This document shows, piece after piece, positions 12,401 to 21,224 of a stretch of DNA of 64,000 nucleotides. Each line of letters starts with the position of its first letter. Position 1 is the first letter of the stretch. Made by a program: the position numbers and the translations under genes. A model generated the notes under the pieces. It made no database searches and had not been told where the DNA came from. It worked only from the letters and a program-made list of their open reading frames with translations. The stretch comes from Flavobacteriia bacterium (GTDB taxonomy: Bacteria; Bacteroidota; Bacteroidia; Flavobacteriales_D; Crocinitomicaceae): assembly GCA_947446925.1 (NCBI GenBank), contig CANFHU010000002.1, positions 1 to 64,000 of the forward strand. Direction: 5' to 3'.

Positions 12401-15400
12401 TAAGTACAGGTGTTTGACGGTTTAACTTCGATTGCATTACATGGTTCATCGTTTATAGGTGGTGTTGGAGGACTAGTTACACAGGTGGTAAACGTCATTG
12501 GTGATGGGGTAGTGCTATTGAAATCATAAACACGATAATAGTAGATTTGAGAAGTATTTAACCCAGATATGCTATAGGATCCTAATCCACCTTTAGGGAA
12601 ACGTACATCATTACAATTTCCTGCAACCTCTATTGGAGTAGATGGAGTAGTACCACAACCTGAAAAAAGTTGAATTACAGGGTCAAAATCTTTAGATCCT
12701 TCAATATATATTACTTGAGTACTTGCGGAAGGTGTAAATTTAAACCATACATCATCGTTTGCATTTCCTTTACATCCAGGTAAAGATTCCGATGCATAGG
12801 TACCATCTCCCGTAATCGAATTACAGGTGGTACCAGCGGTAATTTGTTTTGCATTTTTACATTCATCATTTATCACTGGATCTACAACTCCTGTGGCAAA
12901 AGTCATTTTACCTGAATTTGTGGTTCCTACATCAAAAACGCGGTAATAATAATAGACATCTTTTGTTAAACCGGTAATAAGACTAGTTCCAAAACTACCT
13001 TTGGGATAGGTGGAGATACAATTCCCAGGTGTCAATGGTGTAGGGAGTGTAGGAGTAGTTGGACAATCTTTAAAAACTTGAACTATAGGAGTATAATTAG
13101 GATTACTTGGAATTACCGTAATAAATTCATTTGTACCATTTGCTTTAAATCGAAACCAAACATCATCATTCGCCGCAGTTTTTGTACTTCCACATGCATC
13201 CATACTTAAGGTTGCATAGGTACCGTCGCCATTCGTTGGGGTAAAAGTGCTAGCAGCAATAACATCCATGGCACCTTTACATTCATCATTCGCAACATTT
13301 TCAACGATACAGGTAGTAAAACTCATGGTATCTTTGTTGGTTGCGTCAAAATCATAGACGCAATAATAATAGGTTGTACCTACTTGGAGATTAGTTAATT
13401 TCATTGAGCCAAACCCTCCTTTAGGAAAACTCGCGTCTTCTGTTTTTATTGCAGTACTATATGCGGTAGGACAATTAGTAGCGAATACTTGAACTACTGG
13501 ATTATATTTTTTTCCATTTGGTTCAATAGAAAGCGAAAGATCGGTTTTTGTTGCAACAAATGAAAACCAAACTTCATCGTTTGGGGTACCATTTGTTGTA
13601 TTGTTTGGTAAAGTAAATGCGGGAGTAGCGTAAGTCCCATCTCCACTTACAGAGGTACACGTTTTGTTAACAGAAACAGGAAATGCACCAGTACAGTCGT
13701 CATTAGCCACTGGGTTTACAACGCATGTTTCAAAGCGCATTGTATCTGGATTGATAGCTGTATGATCATACACCCGATACATATATTCGGTATTCTTTTG
13801 TAAACCAGTAAAAGCGACAATATTATCGGACGATTTGGTTATGTATGATTTATCATTACAAAAATTATTCCCTAAGGAGACACAGTTTTTTGAAAACAAT
13901 TGTACTACAGGATCGTATTGATAATCATAGGCTTTAACGTTGATGAATTGGGTAGGTCCCTGAGCGGTAAATGTAAACCAGAGATCATCTCCAGCATCTC
14001 CACTTGCTTCACATGCAGTAAAACTAGAAGCGGTAGCATAAGTTGCATCCCCAACAATAGAATTACATTTGTCATCAGGATATACAACTTTAGCATTCGT
14101 TCCACAATTATCATTGATAGGTGCTAGCGTAACGCACGTGGAAAAAGTAAAGGTTGCGGGTTTGGTTATATCTGTGTTTTTGTTGTCGTAAATATTGTAA
14201 ATACGATAATAATACGTTGTATTTGGTGTTAATCCATTCAACTTGATGATGCCTGCATTGTCTTGACAACCTTGTGTTAATGTATTAATGGTTTTAATTG
14301 GAGTTGCATTGTTACAATTTGCAAATATTTCCACAATTGGCGTGTAATTCAAAGAAGCGTTTATCGAAATCGCACAATTGGAACTCAATGCATCAAATTT
14401 GTACCAAACATCATCATTGGCATATGCAGTTGCAGCAAAAGTACTTGGCGAAGCATATGTACCGTCTCCATCTACCATTTTACATGTATAGGAAGACCCC
14501 ATTTTGATAGCTTTACTACAATCATCATTTACCACCGGATTTACAACACAGGTTGAAAAAGAATAATCTGCGTTTGTACTTCCTTTGTCGTATACTCGAT
14601 AATAATAAGTTGCTCCTTTTATTAGTCCACTAATTACTGCATTCCCAAATTGATTTACAATGTAATTAGCATCGTTGACAAAAATGGAATTTGTAGGTTT
14701 TGCTACAGCAGTAGCAGTTGCTGCATCACATCCTTTGAATACTTCTACAACTGCGTCGTATGTTGCTGAACCACTTACTGAAATAAATGCTAATGTCGTG
14801 TCGGCTTTAAACTTAAACCATACATCATCGTTGGGATCTCCAAATAAATTGGTATTTGGAATCAACGATTTAGATGCATATGTACCATCAGAAAATGTAC
14901 CGTCACAGGTCAATCCAGGTTTAAGTTCAATTGCTCCATCACATTCATCGTTACTTGGCGGTGTTGTTACACAAATATTAAAGTAGGGTGTAGTAGTGGT
15001 AGTTGGACTGTAAACTCGAACATAATACCATTTGTCTTTTACTAAGTTAGCAGGTGAAATCATTTCGGATGTACCCTTGGAATTATTCTTGTTTTCACAG
15101 GCTAAAGGAGTACTGCTACAATCACCTGGATAAAATTGTATAATTGGATTGAAGTCAGTAGACCCAGTAACAGTAATGAAATGTTTGGATTCGGTAGCTT
15201 TAAATTTAAACCAAACATCGTTAGTGTAAGAGGATACGCAAGCGGAAGTTGAAAGCGTTGCTCCCTGTATTCTACCTTCGATGGAAGAACATGTTTCACC
15301 AGGCTTGCCGACATCAAGGGTATCCGCATTTTGACATTCATTATTTGTAATATAGTTTTCCACACAAGTTGAAAATGTCATCGTATCAATGGCTGTCGAA

Positions 15401-15861
15401 CCATTATGAAATACTCGGTAATAATAAGTTTGAGATGGAGTTAAACCATAAACAGTTGCACTCATGCTATTGGTGGTACTTGTAAAACTACTAGAAATTA
15501 CAGGTGTCACACCGGAGCCGAGAAGTGTAAAGGTGCCCGTACCACAATTACCTTTATAAACTTCAATTCCTGCTTGAAAACTTATATCATCCCCTATAAT
15601 ATTTAAATAATGAATAGGCGTATTCGCAACAAAGGAATACCAAACATCATTTTTATTAAAATTAGCAGGAGTTGGTTTCGTTAAAGTTGCCCCTGTCAAA
15701 TCTCCAAGATTTGAAACACAATATTTTGTAGGAATGAGTGATTTTGCTCCAGTACATTCATCATTAATAGGTTGAGCAAATGATGAAAAACGTATACAAA
15801 GAAAGAATAACAGATTTATTAAAAAATAGAATATAGATTTTTTAGAATTGTTAGTAGGCAT
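6487..15861 (-). CDS. Giant T9SS type B surface protein with two tandem-repeat arrays
   Basis: 3124 aa from the ATG at 15861. An in-frame ATG at 15906 would add 15 residues, but it sits almost on a TAnnTTTG promoter motif and ahead of the signal peptide (FYFLINLLFFL..SSFAQ), so the shorter start is preferred. Residues ~30-1267 hold nine ~115-residue modules, each opening with ND(E/D/N)C and containing NDDVWFKF, YYYRVYD and (S/T)TCVV; they resemble all-beta PPC-like domains. Residues ~1270-1490 look like a jelly-roll or MAM-like domain (NQDFESDLNSW). Residues ~2014-2717 are ten ~70-residue repeats opening LPxVxAGNDTSIC. Two BIG2-like domains (ATITSDGKVSGI), PKD modules and the T9SS type B tail (YIPNTFTPNGDELNNTF, YNRWGELIFES) follow. 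No enzyme motif is seen; adhesin or fibre function is inferred. Confidence 0.9.
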   Translation of the reverse strand: MPTNNSKKSIFYFLINLLFFLCIRFSSFAQPINDECTGAKSLIPTKYCVSNLGDLTGATLTKPTPANFNKNDVWYSFVANTPIHYLNIIGDDISFQAGIEVYKGNCGTGTFTLLGSGVTPVISSSFTSTTNSMSATVYGLTPSQTYYYRVFHNGSTAIDTMTFSTCVENYITNNECQNADTLDVGKPGETCSSIEGRIQGATLSTSACVSSYTNDVWFKFKATESKHFITVTGSTDFNPIIQFYPGDCSSTPLACENKNNSKGTSEMISPANLVKDKWYYVRVYSPTTTTTPYFNICVTTPPSNDECDGAIELKPGLTCDGTFSDGTYASKSLIPNTNLFGDPNDDVWFKFKADTTLAFISVSGSATYDAVVEVFKGCDAATATAVAKPTNSIFVNDANYIVNQFGNAVISGLIKGATYYYRVYDKGSTNADYSFSTCVVNPVVNDDCSKAIKMGSSYTCKMVDGDGTYASPSTFAATAYANDDVWYKFDALSSNCAISINASLNYTPIVEIFANCNNATPIKTINTLTQGCQDNAGIIKLNGLTPNTTYYYRIYNIYDNKNTDITKPATFTFSTCVTLAPINDNCGTNAKVVYPDDKCNSIVGDATYATASSFTACEASGDAGDDLWFTFTAQGPTQFINVKAYDYQYDPVVQLFSKNCVSLGNNFCNDKSYITKSSDNIVAFTGLQKNTEYMYRVYDHTAINPDTMRFETCVVNPVANDDCTGAFPVSVNKTCTSVSGDGTYATPAFTLPNNTTNGTPNDEVWFSFVATKTDLSLSIEPNGKKYNPVVQVFATNCPTAYSTAIKTEDASFPKGGFGSMKLTNLQVGTTYYYCVYDFDATNKDTMSFTTCIVENVANDECKGAMDVIAASTFTPTNGDGTYATLSMDACGSTKTAANDDVWFRFKANGTNEFITVIPSNPNYTPIVQVFKDCPTTPTLPTPLTPGNCISTYPKGSFGTSLITGLTKDVYYYYRVFDVGTTNSGKMTFATGVVDPVINDECKNAKQITAGTTCNSITGDGTYASESLPGCKGNANDDVWFKFTPSASTQVIYIEGSKDFDPVIQLFSGCGTTPSTPIEVAGNCNDVRFPKGGLGSYSISGLNTSQIYYYRVYDFNSTTPSPMTFTTCVTSPPTPPINDEPCNAIEVKPSNTCTYSTYTTEAATTTSGTGIPAPGCASFLGSDVWFKVKVPFSGELTFSTKELVIKGAGMALYSGSCANFKLITCAGGNAAMPSINQKGLVPGTYIWVRIWEYGNDNNGTFGLCITKPAEAPLVSSCSNQDFESDLNSWFGTTGVLLAGATGAPAPLYSPTLFNTTAPTSCFQIMTGGIDPVGGFKTVYKGAKSIRLGSNAKGGTGYTIEQYFPVTKDNASYTYNYAAVLQSGGHPTQEQPFFKVELFDDDGQQIGCGDYLVAAPKTGVGDNIGFLKSPKDPLVIYKPWSTININLTPYIGKNIHVRYTVGGCSHLQHYGYVYLDCECKPFEISADRDIQIKPSRYCVGDTVRLYAPKGALSYSWKNEANVEVSNTDSLVYKTIVGGNPKFNCDVTMFGTSLCPASIPIQLEIASTPTLIITDPIAVCPDSTIDLTNVKIVAGSTANLKYTFYSDDKYLNKINDPTKISMPGTYYIIGEKSVSCLDKKEIKVTFKPLPEAVISNITEVCKNATSPELTFTGSKGKAPYTFTYDVDGTSNKTIQTTSGNSIKLSVPTLTAGIFKYNLLKVKDANGCSQDQSGTSTAKINDIITQTITCGTKTTNSVQFKWNDNPAAASYTYTYITSKGQSGSGNLTTGALQTIITGLTLNEKVDIQITPVGDPCGKVFTGSCTSLNCNSPIVDSKTPIIQCNNTTINAITYTSTPIGGKIKWTNGLIPTTKIGQKDSATGIFPSFTAINKSYAPILDTIYITATDISCTGPATEHYITINPDAHVIAPTDVSICSGDKTNDIHFSTNNTGGTTTYTWKNDKSTIGLPTTGNGDIIGFKTSNTTSSPIIATIEVTPHFTNAGITCDGPSKSFTITVNPLPNIQAGNDTSICKQKTLKIKATGGVTYQWDHGITDNQVFTPTETSKYLVIGTDANGCMNKDSLIITINELPKVNAGKDTSICSGEKINLKATGANTYVWDNGITDNVAFSPTKKLTYTVIGTDAKGCANTDAVDVSIYSLPNVNGGDDQSICIGKSTLLKASGALTFSWNNGVVDGVNFTPSIKQSYVVTGIDVFGCKNTDTVLVTVNNLPKVLAGNDTTVCQGYEIQVKGQGALRYSWNNGISDRVNFKANANQQYLVVGTDSNGCVNKDSMLVSVNNAPTVLAGNDTTICFGKSITLHAKGNAVSFSWDQGIQDNTSFQPNVTTKYVLTGKDAINCTNTDTILVTIHDLPKINAGNDTSICIGQSLSLSASGGQTYSWDNGVINLTKFTPALSNVYRVVGTDNFGCVNKDSLMVTINQLPNVIAGNDTLVCEGSNVQLKGLGAISYKWDNGIFDRTNFKALTANKYIVIGTDLHGCVNKDSLLLQVNKAPNVQAGKDTAICYGQPITLLAKGNAFSYSWNQSVSDGVGFSPTTTKKYILTGEDAIHCTATDTVIIIVNNLPIVKAGNDTSICFGKSAVLKATGAKTYTWDNGVYDKTPFIPLTTKQYLVVGVDENGCSNKDSLFVNINLLPTILAGNDTAICSGSSIQLIGKGGVSYQWNHSVVNSQSFIPSISEQYMVIGTDIHGCINKDSMYITVNALPIINMKEVCETREVNLTVNHTPATSSPWASSETTIATITSDGKVSGIKSGQSIITFTDNYGCKDSKTVTVNPTPTILNDPLSLCVKSKISMKSNHIPTAINPWNSSNNNILLNSLTGDITGINAGNSAITFTDNKGCQTVKNLTVYPLPVVDFKAEKLICIDDSIYMKDLSSPTSATAIWNYGDGIRTKLMRHKYQKSGLFSISLLSITTNGCQDSITKINYVEVVPKPSVSFTFTPDSIDIFNPEISFTNHSNAKHYKWMFGDEKPISVSTNPTHIFPATTGQHYMVTLTGYNTDNGCSTTYKQEIVSKEPLIYYIPNTFTPNGDELNNTFKPIFYSGLDFYNYHLSIYNRWGELIFESNNSEIGWDGTYGNQIVESATYIWKLEFKEKLVDKQHSQTGHVNVIR
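7710..9820 (-). repeat. Ten tandem AGNDTSIC repeats (coding)
   Basis: Within the 3124-aa gene, ten ~210-bp units each encode a ~70-aa module with LPxVxAGNDTxxC near the start, SWDNG in the middle and VVGTDxxGCxNKDS near the end. Units 4-6 (about 8560-9190) and 7-9 (about 7925-8560) match in the same order, so part of the array grew by duplicating a three-unit block. Confidence 0.85.
12060..15790 (-). repeat. Nine tandem NDEC/VWFKF modules (coding)
   Basis: Nine ~115-aa units in the same gene. Each has an N-terminal NDEC-like cysteine, GDGTYA, NDDVWFKF, QVF/VF, and ends YYYRVYD...MTFxTCV. Cysteine positions recur in every unit, which suggests a conserved disulfide per module. Confidence 0.85.
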
Positions 15862-15908
15862 AATCACGTAATGTTTAATTTCTTTCCTAAGTAGAAAGTA
15901 ATTCAAAT

Positions 15909-15916
15909 CAAATTTA
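15909..15916 (-). promoter_or_regulatory. TAnnTTTG promoter element of the giant repeat gene
   Basis: TAAATTTG on the minus strand fits the Bacteroidetes -7 consensus. A start of transcription a few bases downstream would fall near 15902 and agrees with translation from 15861, not 15906. No good -33 TTG was identified. Confidence 0.4.
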
Positions 15917-15981
15917 AATAATTAACGTGATTTTTCTATTTCGGTTGCTTGTATCTTATTAACAAAACAAGTGATTTAAAC

Positions 15982-16020
15982 AAAAAAAAGCGGCTTTATC
16001 TGATTGATAAAGCCGCTTTT
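15982..16020 (-). terminator. Strong terminator downstream of the 1713-aa gene
   Basis: Perfect 15-bp stem (AAAAGCGGCTTTATC at 15986-16000 with its complement at 16006-16020) and a 5-nt loop TGATT. A-runs and T-runs flank both sides, so it could act in either direction. It sits 16 bp past the stop of the minus-strand gene at 16036. Confidence 0.85.
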
Positions 16021-16035
16021 GTATTCATTAAAACA

Positions 16036-19000
16036 TCATTTAATTAAATTTAAATGTCCAGTTTTGACATGTTCTATCTCCGTTTGTTTTTCTTTAAATT
16101 GAACCTTCCAAACATAGGTGCCAGTTGCAACTATTTTATTATTATATGTTCCATCCCAACCATAGGCAGAATTAAAGGACTCAAATACAATTTCTCCCCA
16201 ACGATTATAAATCACAAAATAATAATTTTGAGGATCAAATCCGCTATAAAAAATTGGTTGGAATGTATTGTTTAATTCATCTCCATTTGGAGTAAATGTA
16301 TTTGGTATGTAATAAATGACATCGTCAAGTATCGTTATTTTTTGTTTGTACGTATCCACACAAGTAGTATCTGAAAAACTATTTATTGAAGAGGCATATA
16401 GCGTAATAATATACTCTCCTGGTACTGCATCAAATTCATGATTTGGATTTTTTGACGTAATAACGGATGAATTATCATCAAAGGTCCATTTGTATATTAC
16501 AGAGTTTGCAGAAGATAAATTCGTAAGTTGAACCTTAGAATCTAGTAATGGTAAAGTTGTTTTATCTGAAACAAATTTAGCAACTGCTGGAGATACTACA
16601 TTTACTTTTTGGGTTATAGTATCCAAACAACCATTTCTATTTACGATTAATGAAATATTAAAACTATCTGCTAATTGAAACGTGTGCGTTTCGGTTAAAT
16701 CAGTGTCAACTTTTTTGGTTAAACTTGTTCCATCTCCAAAATCCCATGTAATAGTTGCGTCATTATAGCCAGAATTATCCGTAAATGTTACATTTAAAGG
16801 TGCACAACCTGTTGTTTTATCCATCATGAAATGTGCAGTTGGTATCGGATAAACTGTTAGTTCCACGATATCGGTATAAATTTCACATGCATTTAATGTT
16901 CCAAGTATACTTGCTCTATATTTATAACCATTTAGTCCGTTTAGATTACTAATGCTGAGTGTTGAAGTGGTACTTCCTGAGTAAGGCGCAGAATTAGCAA
17001 TGTTACTCCAATTTACTCCGTCTTTACTTCCTTGCCATTGAATACCTGAAATACTTTCATTTCCTTTTGCAACGAATGAAAAAGATGCTGTACCTGTAAT
17101 ACAATTACCAGTAGATACAGGTTGGGTGGTTATTGTTGCTTTTCGACATGTATCAGTCATCGCTGTTAAAGAAGCGGGGAGAAAACAAGTCCCTACAGCA
17201 CCTTTTGGTACGATATTCAAAGTAACTTTATCTCGCATGTTTAGTCCATTTTTGGTATAGGTGGTTGCTAGCGCAGAAGCTAAAACAACTGGTGAAAATG
17301 GATTGTTAGTTGCTCCAGAGTTAACCGCTTCCGTTACATCAAAACTTGTCGCGCTGGAAACTGGATCCCATTTAAAACTAATGGATGACATGGTGGAGTC
17401 TGTTGCAGTAATTTTTGTAGTGTTAATCGGGTTAATCGTTAAACGAAATGTTATTGGTGAACCAATGCAATTTGCTAATGTTGGCGTAGCGGTAATTGTA
17501 CTTGTTATTGGTGTAGATGTTGTGTTGTGCACTTCAAATGCGGCTATATTTCCATTGCCAGTATTTGCTAAATTTATTGAATTATCTATGTTTTTCCAAT
17601 TGAAAGTAGCGCCAGAAGGTGTACTTTCAAATAAAATAGCTGCTTTTTTTGCTTTGTGACATAATGTAGAATCCGAAATTGCAGTCGCAACTGGAATAGG
17701 ATTAACGGTTATAATTGCGTTTCCACTGAATGTTCCTGTACAATTTGCATCTGTTACAGATACTAATGTATACGTTGTAAGGAGTGTTGGTGAAATTGTA
17801 ATGGTATAAGGACTAGATGAAATATTGGTTAAAGGAGTAGAATTTGTACCGTCTGAATACGAATAATTCCAAGGGCCAGTTCCTGTCAACACAACATTTA
17901 AGTCGGTAGATTTACCTGCGCAAATAGCGGTCGTACCAGAAATAGTTGCGGTAGGTAAAACGTTGACAGTTAATGTTGCAGGATTGGAGATAACAAAGCA
18001 TGTTCCTCCTGCTTCGGTAACTTTCGCTTTGTATACATTACCAGTAAGACCTGAAACATCTGAAATGGTTAAAGCAATTGTTTTTTCACCACTATAAATA
18101 CTAGAGGCAACCACATCACTGAAAGTACTTCCTCCATTAGTACTGACTTGCCATTGAATTGTTGCTCCACCTGTTTGTGCTATGGTAAATGTCGTGTTTT
18201 CTTTTGCACATTTTGTAACAGAGGTTGGTTGTGAATCTATGGTTGGCGAAGGACAGTTTTTTGCGATACATGTTAAGGTGTCTGCTGTATAGCAACCTGT
18301 TCCATTTGGAGTAACCGTAATTTTAGCACTTGATCCTGAAGTAACTCCAGTTAAAGTGAAACTTAATCCCGTTTGATTAGCCGCAGGTTTTACACCTGTA
18401 CCATCATTGGTAGAGATGCTATAGTCAGTTACACCAGTACATGCAGTCCAATTGTATGTAATACTCGAAGTTGTTGAATTTCCGCATGTTATAGTAGGTT
18501 TTTCAATTGCTTTAATCGTTACTTTGTTAGATTGACCTGTAATATTTTTAGTACAACCATTATTGTCTGTAATTTTTGTTATTTCGTAAGTATTCGAAGA
18601 AGCAGGTGTTGCTGGTATGGATATATTTGCCGTATTTCCAGAGGTTGTTACAAGTGTAATACCTCCTGTTCCATTTTTTGAATAAGTAAATGTGTATGGT
18701 GCTGAACCATTACTACCTGTAAATGTCACAGTTGGACTGGAAACTTTATCACATTGCGAAACGTCACTAGATAGAGTAGCAGTAGGTAGGGTATTTACGG
18801 TAAGCAATGCAGGTGTAGAAGTTAGAGAACAAGTTCCTGTAGCAGGGTAAATAATAACTTGGTATTTGTATCCTGTCAAACCAGTCACATTTGAAATGGA
18901 TAATGTCGTTGTTGTTTCTCCTGAATAAATAGAACTTGCGACCACGTCAGTGTAGGTGCTACCACCATTAGTGCTAACTTGCCATTTGAAAGTACTACCT

Positions 19001-21177
19001 AGTGCTTGAACTACCGAAAAGGAAGTGGATAAACCCTCACAAATTGTCACATTGCCAGGTTGGGTAGTTATTGTAGGTGAAATACAATTATTTGCAGTAC
19101 AGGAAAATGTTGCAGGTGAATAACAACTACTACCTACAGGTGTTACTGTAAGCGCTATTGTTTGTCCCATGCTCAAACCTTGTACTTTTTTTGTAGTGCT
19201 TGTTTCACTGCTTGTTATGATTCCACTACCACCACCAGGATTGTAAGATACAGTGTAACTTGTAGCACCTGTTGCTGCCCCCCAATTAAATTCAACAGAA
19301 CTAGTTGTAGAGGAACCACAAGTTATACTTGGAGTTTCATTTGTTTTAAGTGTAATATCTACTTTTGTTCGTGGACTTTCACAGCCACCAATTGTTTGAG
19401 TTACCCAATAAGAAGTAGCAGTATTAATAGCAGGTGTTGTAAATGAAGCTGTAGAAACTAAAACCGTTCCGTTGGTTGCAACATCATACCACTTAAAAGT
19501 TGCCCCAGGATTTCCTGTTGCTGTAACTGTTGCTGTAGCTCCTTTACATACGGAAGTACCTGTACAAGTAGGTGCGGTTGGGCCAGTGACATTTAGAGTA
19601 GCTGTTGCTACAGTAGTACATCCAGTTTGATCAGTTATAGATAGTTTTACAGTTCCGGTTTCAGAAGATGCTGTTGTAGTTGTTGTTCCTGTTTGACCAA
19701 ATGGAGTTGATGGTAATACCGTATTAGTTAGGGTTATATTTGGACCTGTAGAAGGTATCCATGTAATCGTTTTAATTGTATTTGGTGATTCAACTCCTGC
19801 AGTTGCATTAGTACCATAGGTTGTTATTGATCCTGTAAGGTTAACTGTAGTGTTTGGACAAAGATTTGAAGTTGTAGGAGTGAGGTCTACTTTAGGTAAC
19901 TTATTGACATATATTTTTTGAGTAATAGAGTCTTTACATCCAATATTATTTGTTCCCACTAATTTTTCGGTGAAAATCCCTGACGTATTATAGGTTTGGG
20001 AAGCAGTTGTACCCGATACTATTTGAGGTGATCCAGTATTTGTAAATGTCCAATTTAAAGAATTAAATCCTTTAGTAGTTGATCCAGAAAAATCTATTTT
20101 ATCTCCAACACAAATATTTGTTTTGTTTGGATTTAATGTTATTACAGGAGCAGGACTAAATGTAGCATCTCCACCCCAAGTTAAATCGAATCCATTTTTA
20201 CCATCTGCATTATCAATTACTAATACATAAGTTTGGTTTTCAATAAGATCAACATATTTACAAAAAGCATCTTTAGTGCTGCTACAACCACTAGATTCAA
20301 ATAAGTCTGTACTAGTAAGGTTTAAACCGGTGGAACCATCACCTTTAATACAGGATGTGGTATTAATACGTATTGCTGTCAATGCTCCACATGGATTAGA
20401 ACTTGGTACTGTATATAGACCATAATCAATATCATTTGAGATATCTTTAGGTTTTATATTAAAGGTTAATTTACCAGGTGTTCCACAAGTGAAATAATAC
20501 CAAATTGTAGCATGTTCTTTCATAACGTTGCCACTTAAAGCTGCATTATTTGTTTCACTCGTTTTAACTCCATTAGATGTAATAGATCCGGCAGATATCA
20601 CGTCATTTCTATTACAAACTTTTATTGCACCATCACAATCCGCTGACCCAACTGGTGCTGGGTCATAATTGTTTAAGCAAAGTCTAAAAGAACCCTTATC
20701 ACCACTTGCAGAGGAAACTCTAATAAAATATTGGTTACCTTTAGTTAGATTATTGACAACGGTATTTATTGTTGAACCGTAAGGTGAACCTTCCTTGCAA
20801 CCTACTACAGATGTGAAATTTGAAGTATATCCTGTTCCTGTGCTAGAACAAGTACCTTCATACAGAACTACACCTGGACCATATATATATGGGAAACTTG
20901 TAGCCTTCATTCCATCGATTGTAATGTCTGCTGTAGTACCAGTTGCAATAAAAACAAACCACACATCATAGTCATTATCAGCAGACCAACAAGAAGCGGG
21001 TGCCATTGTACCAGAAGAACTTGGCATTTGCGTAGCATTTTTATTCGTAAAATCTACAGTATTACAAAAACTAGAAGGGTTTGTGATTTGATAAGCATCA
21101 TAACAATTATCTCCCTGAGAATAACTATAAAGTGATATTAATAATAATCCTATTACTAAATAAAGTGTTTTTTTCAT
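16036..21177 (-). CDS. T9SS type B secreted protein with PPC-like, Ig-like and PKD domains
   Basis: 1713 aa. A signal peptide (1-20, ending YSYSQ) is followed by two PPC-like beta domains (CYDAYQI, DYDVWFVF, YFIRVSSASG; then DCDGAIKVC, TIWYYFTCG). A PKD-like module (DKIDFSGSTT) and a series of Ig/FN3-like repeats come next, recognisable by FKWQVSTNGGSTY, IQWQVSTNGG and ITCGxSTTSS. A second PKD (ITWDFGDGTS) and the gliding-motility-type tail (YIPNTFTPNGDELNNTF, YNRWGEIVFES, WDGTYNNK) close the protein. Its tail is nearly the same as that of the 3124-aa neighbour, so both should use the same type B T9SS route. It is the most upstream of the minus-strand surface-protein run. Function beyond a secreted surface protein is unknown. 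Confidence 0.9.
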   Translation of the reverse strand: MKKTLYLVIGLLLISLYSYSQGDNCYDAYQITNPSSFCNTVDFTNKNATQMPSSSGTMAPASCWSADNDYDVWFVFIATGTTADITIDGMKATSFPYIYGPGVVLYEGTCSSTGTGYTSNFTSVVGCKEGSPYGSTINTVVNNLTKGNQYFIRVSSASGDKGSFRLCLNNYDPAPVGSADCDGAIKVCNRNDVISAGSITSNGVKTSETNNAALSGNVMKEHATIWYYFTCGTPGKLTFNIKPKDISNDIDYGLYTVPSSNPCGALTAIRINTTSCIKGDGSTGLNLTSTDLFESSGCSSTKDAFCKYVDLIENQTYVLVIDNADGKNGFDLTWGGDATFSPAPVITLNPNKTNICVGDKIDFSGSTTKGFNSLNWTFTNTGSPQIVSGTTASQTYNTSGIFTEKLVGTNNIGCKDSITQKIYVNKLPKVDLTPTTSNLCPNTTVNLTGSITTYGTNATAGVESPNTIKTITWIPSTGPNITLTNTVLPSTPFGQTGTTTTTASSETGTVKLSITDQTGCTTVATATLNVTGPTAPTCTGTSVCKGATATVTATGNPGATFKWYDVATNGTVLVSTASFTTPAINTATSYWVTQTIGGCESPRTKVDITLKTNETPSITCGSSTTSSVEFNWGAATGATSYTVSYNPGGGSGIITSSETSTTKKVQGLSMGQTIALTVTPVGSSCYSPATFSCTANNCISPTITTQPGNVTICEGLSTSFSVVQALGSTFKWQVSTNGGSTYTDVVASSIYSGETTTTLSISNVTGLTGYKYQVIIYPATGTCSLTSTPALLTVNTLPTATLSSDVSQCDKVSSPTVTFTGSNGSAPYTFTYSKNGTGGITLVTTSGNTANISIPATPASSNTYEITKITDNNGCTKNITGQSNKVTIKAIEKPTITCGNSTTSSITYNWTACTGVTDYSISTNDGTGVKPAANQTGLSFTLTGVTSGSSAKITVTPNGTGCYTADTLTCIAKNCPSPTIDSQPTSVTKCAKENTTFTIAQTGGATIQWQVSTNGGSTFSDVVASSIYSGEKTIALTISDVSGLTGNVYKAKVTEAGGTCFVISNPATLTVNVLPTATISGTTAICAGKSTDLNVVLTGTGPWNYSYSDGTNSTPLTNISSSPYTITISPTLLTTYTLVSVTDANCTGTFSGNAIITVNPIPVATAISDSTLCHKAKKAAILFESTPSGATFNWKNIDNSINLANTGNGNIAAFEVHNTTSTPITSTITATPTLANCIGSPITFRLTINPINTTKITATDSTMSSISFKWDPVSSATSFDVTEAVNSGATNNPFSPVVLASALATTYTKNGLNMRDKVTLNIVPKGAVGTCFLPASLTAMTDTCRKATITTQPVSTGNCITGTASFSFVAKGNESISGIQWQGSKDGVNWSNIANSAPYSGSTTSTLSISNLNGLNGYKYRASILGTLNACEIYTDIVELTVYPIPTAHFMMDKTTGCAPLNVTFTDNSGYNDATITWDFGDGTSLTKKVDTDLTETHTFQLADSFNISLIVNRNGCLDTITQKVNVVSPAVAKFVSDKTTLPLLDSKVQLTNLSSANSVIYKWTFDDNSSVITSKNPNHEFDAVPGEYIITLYASSINSFSDTTCVDTYKQKITILDDVIYYIPNTFTPNGDELNNTFQPIFYSGFDPQNYYFVIYNRWGEIVFESFNSAYGWDGTYNNKIVATGTYVWKVQFKEKQTEIEHVKTGHLNLIK

Positions 21178-21224
21178 TTTAATGTTGTTTTATAGTCTAG
21201 ACTCTTAATACTGGTTTACGTTGC

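Noticed and set aside
17261-17659. 132-codon plus-strand open frame inside the 1713-aa gene
   Set aside because: Antisense shadow; Val/Ala-rich product with no family features.
21193-21202. AGTCTAGACT palindrome after prfC as a terminator
   Set aside because: The stem is only 5 bp, with no loop and no T-tract.
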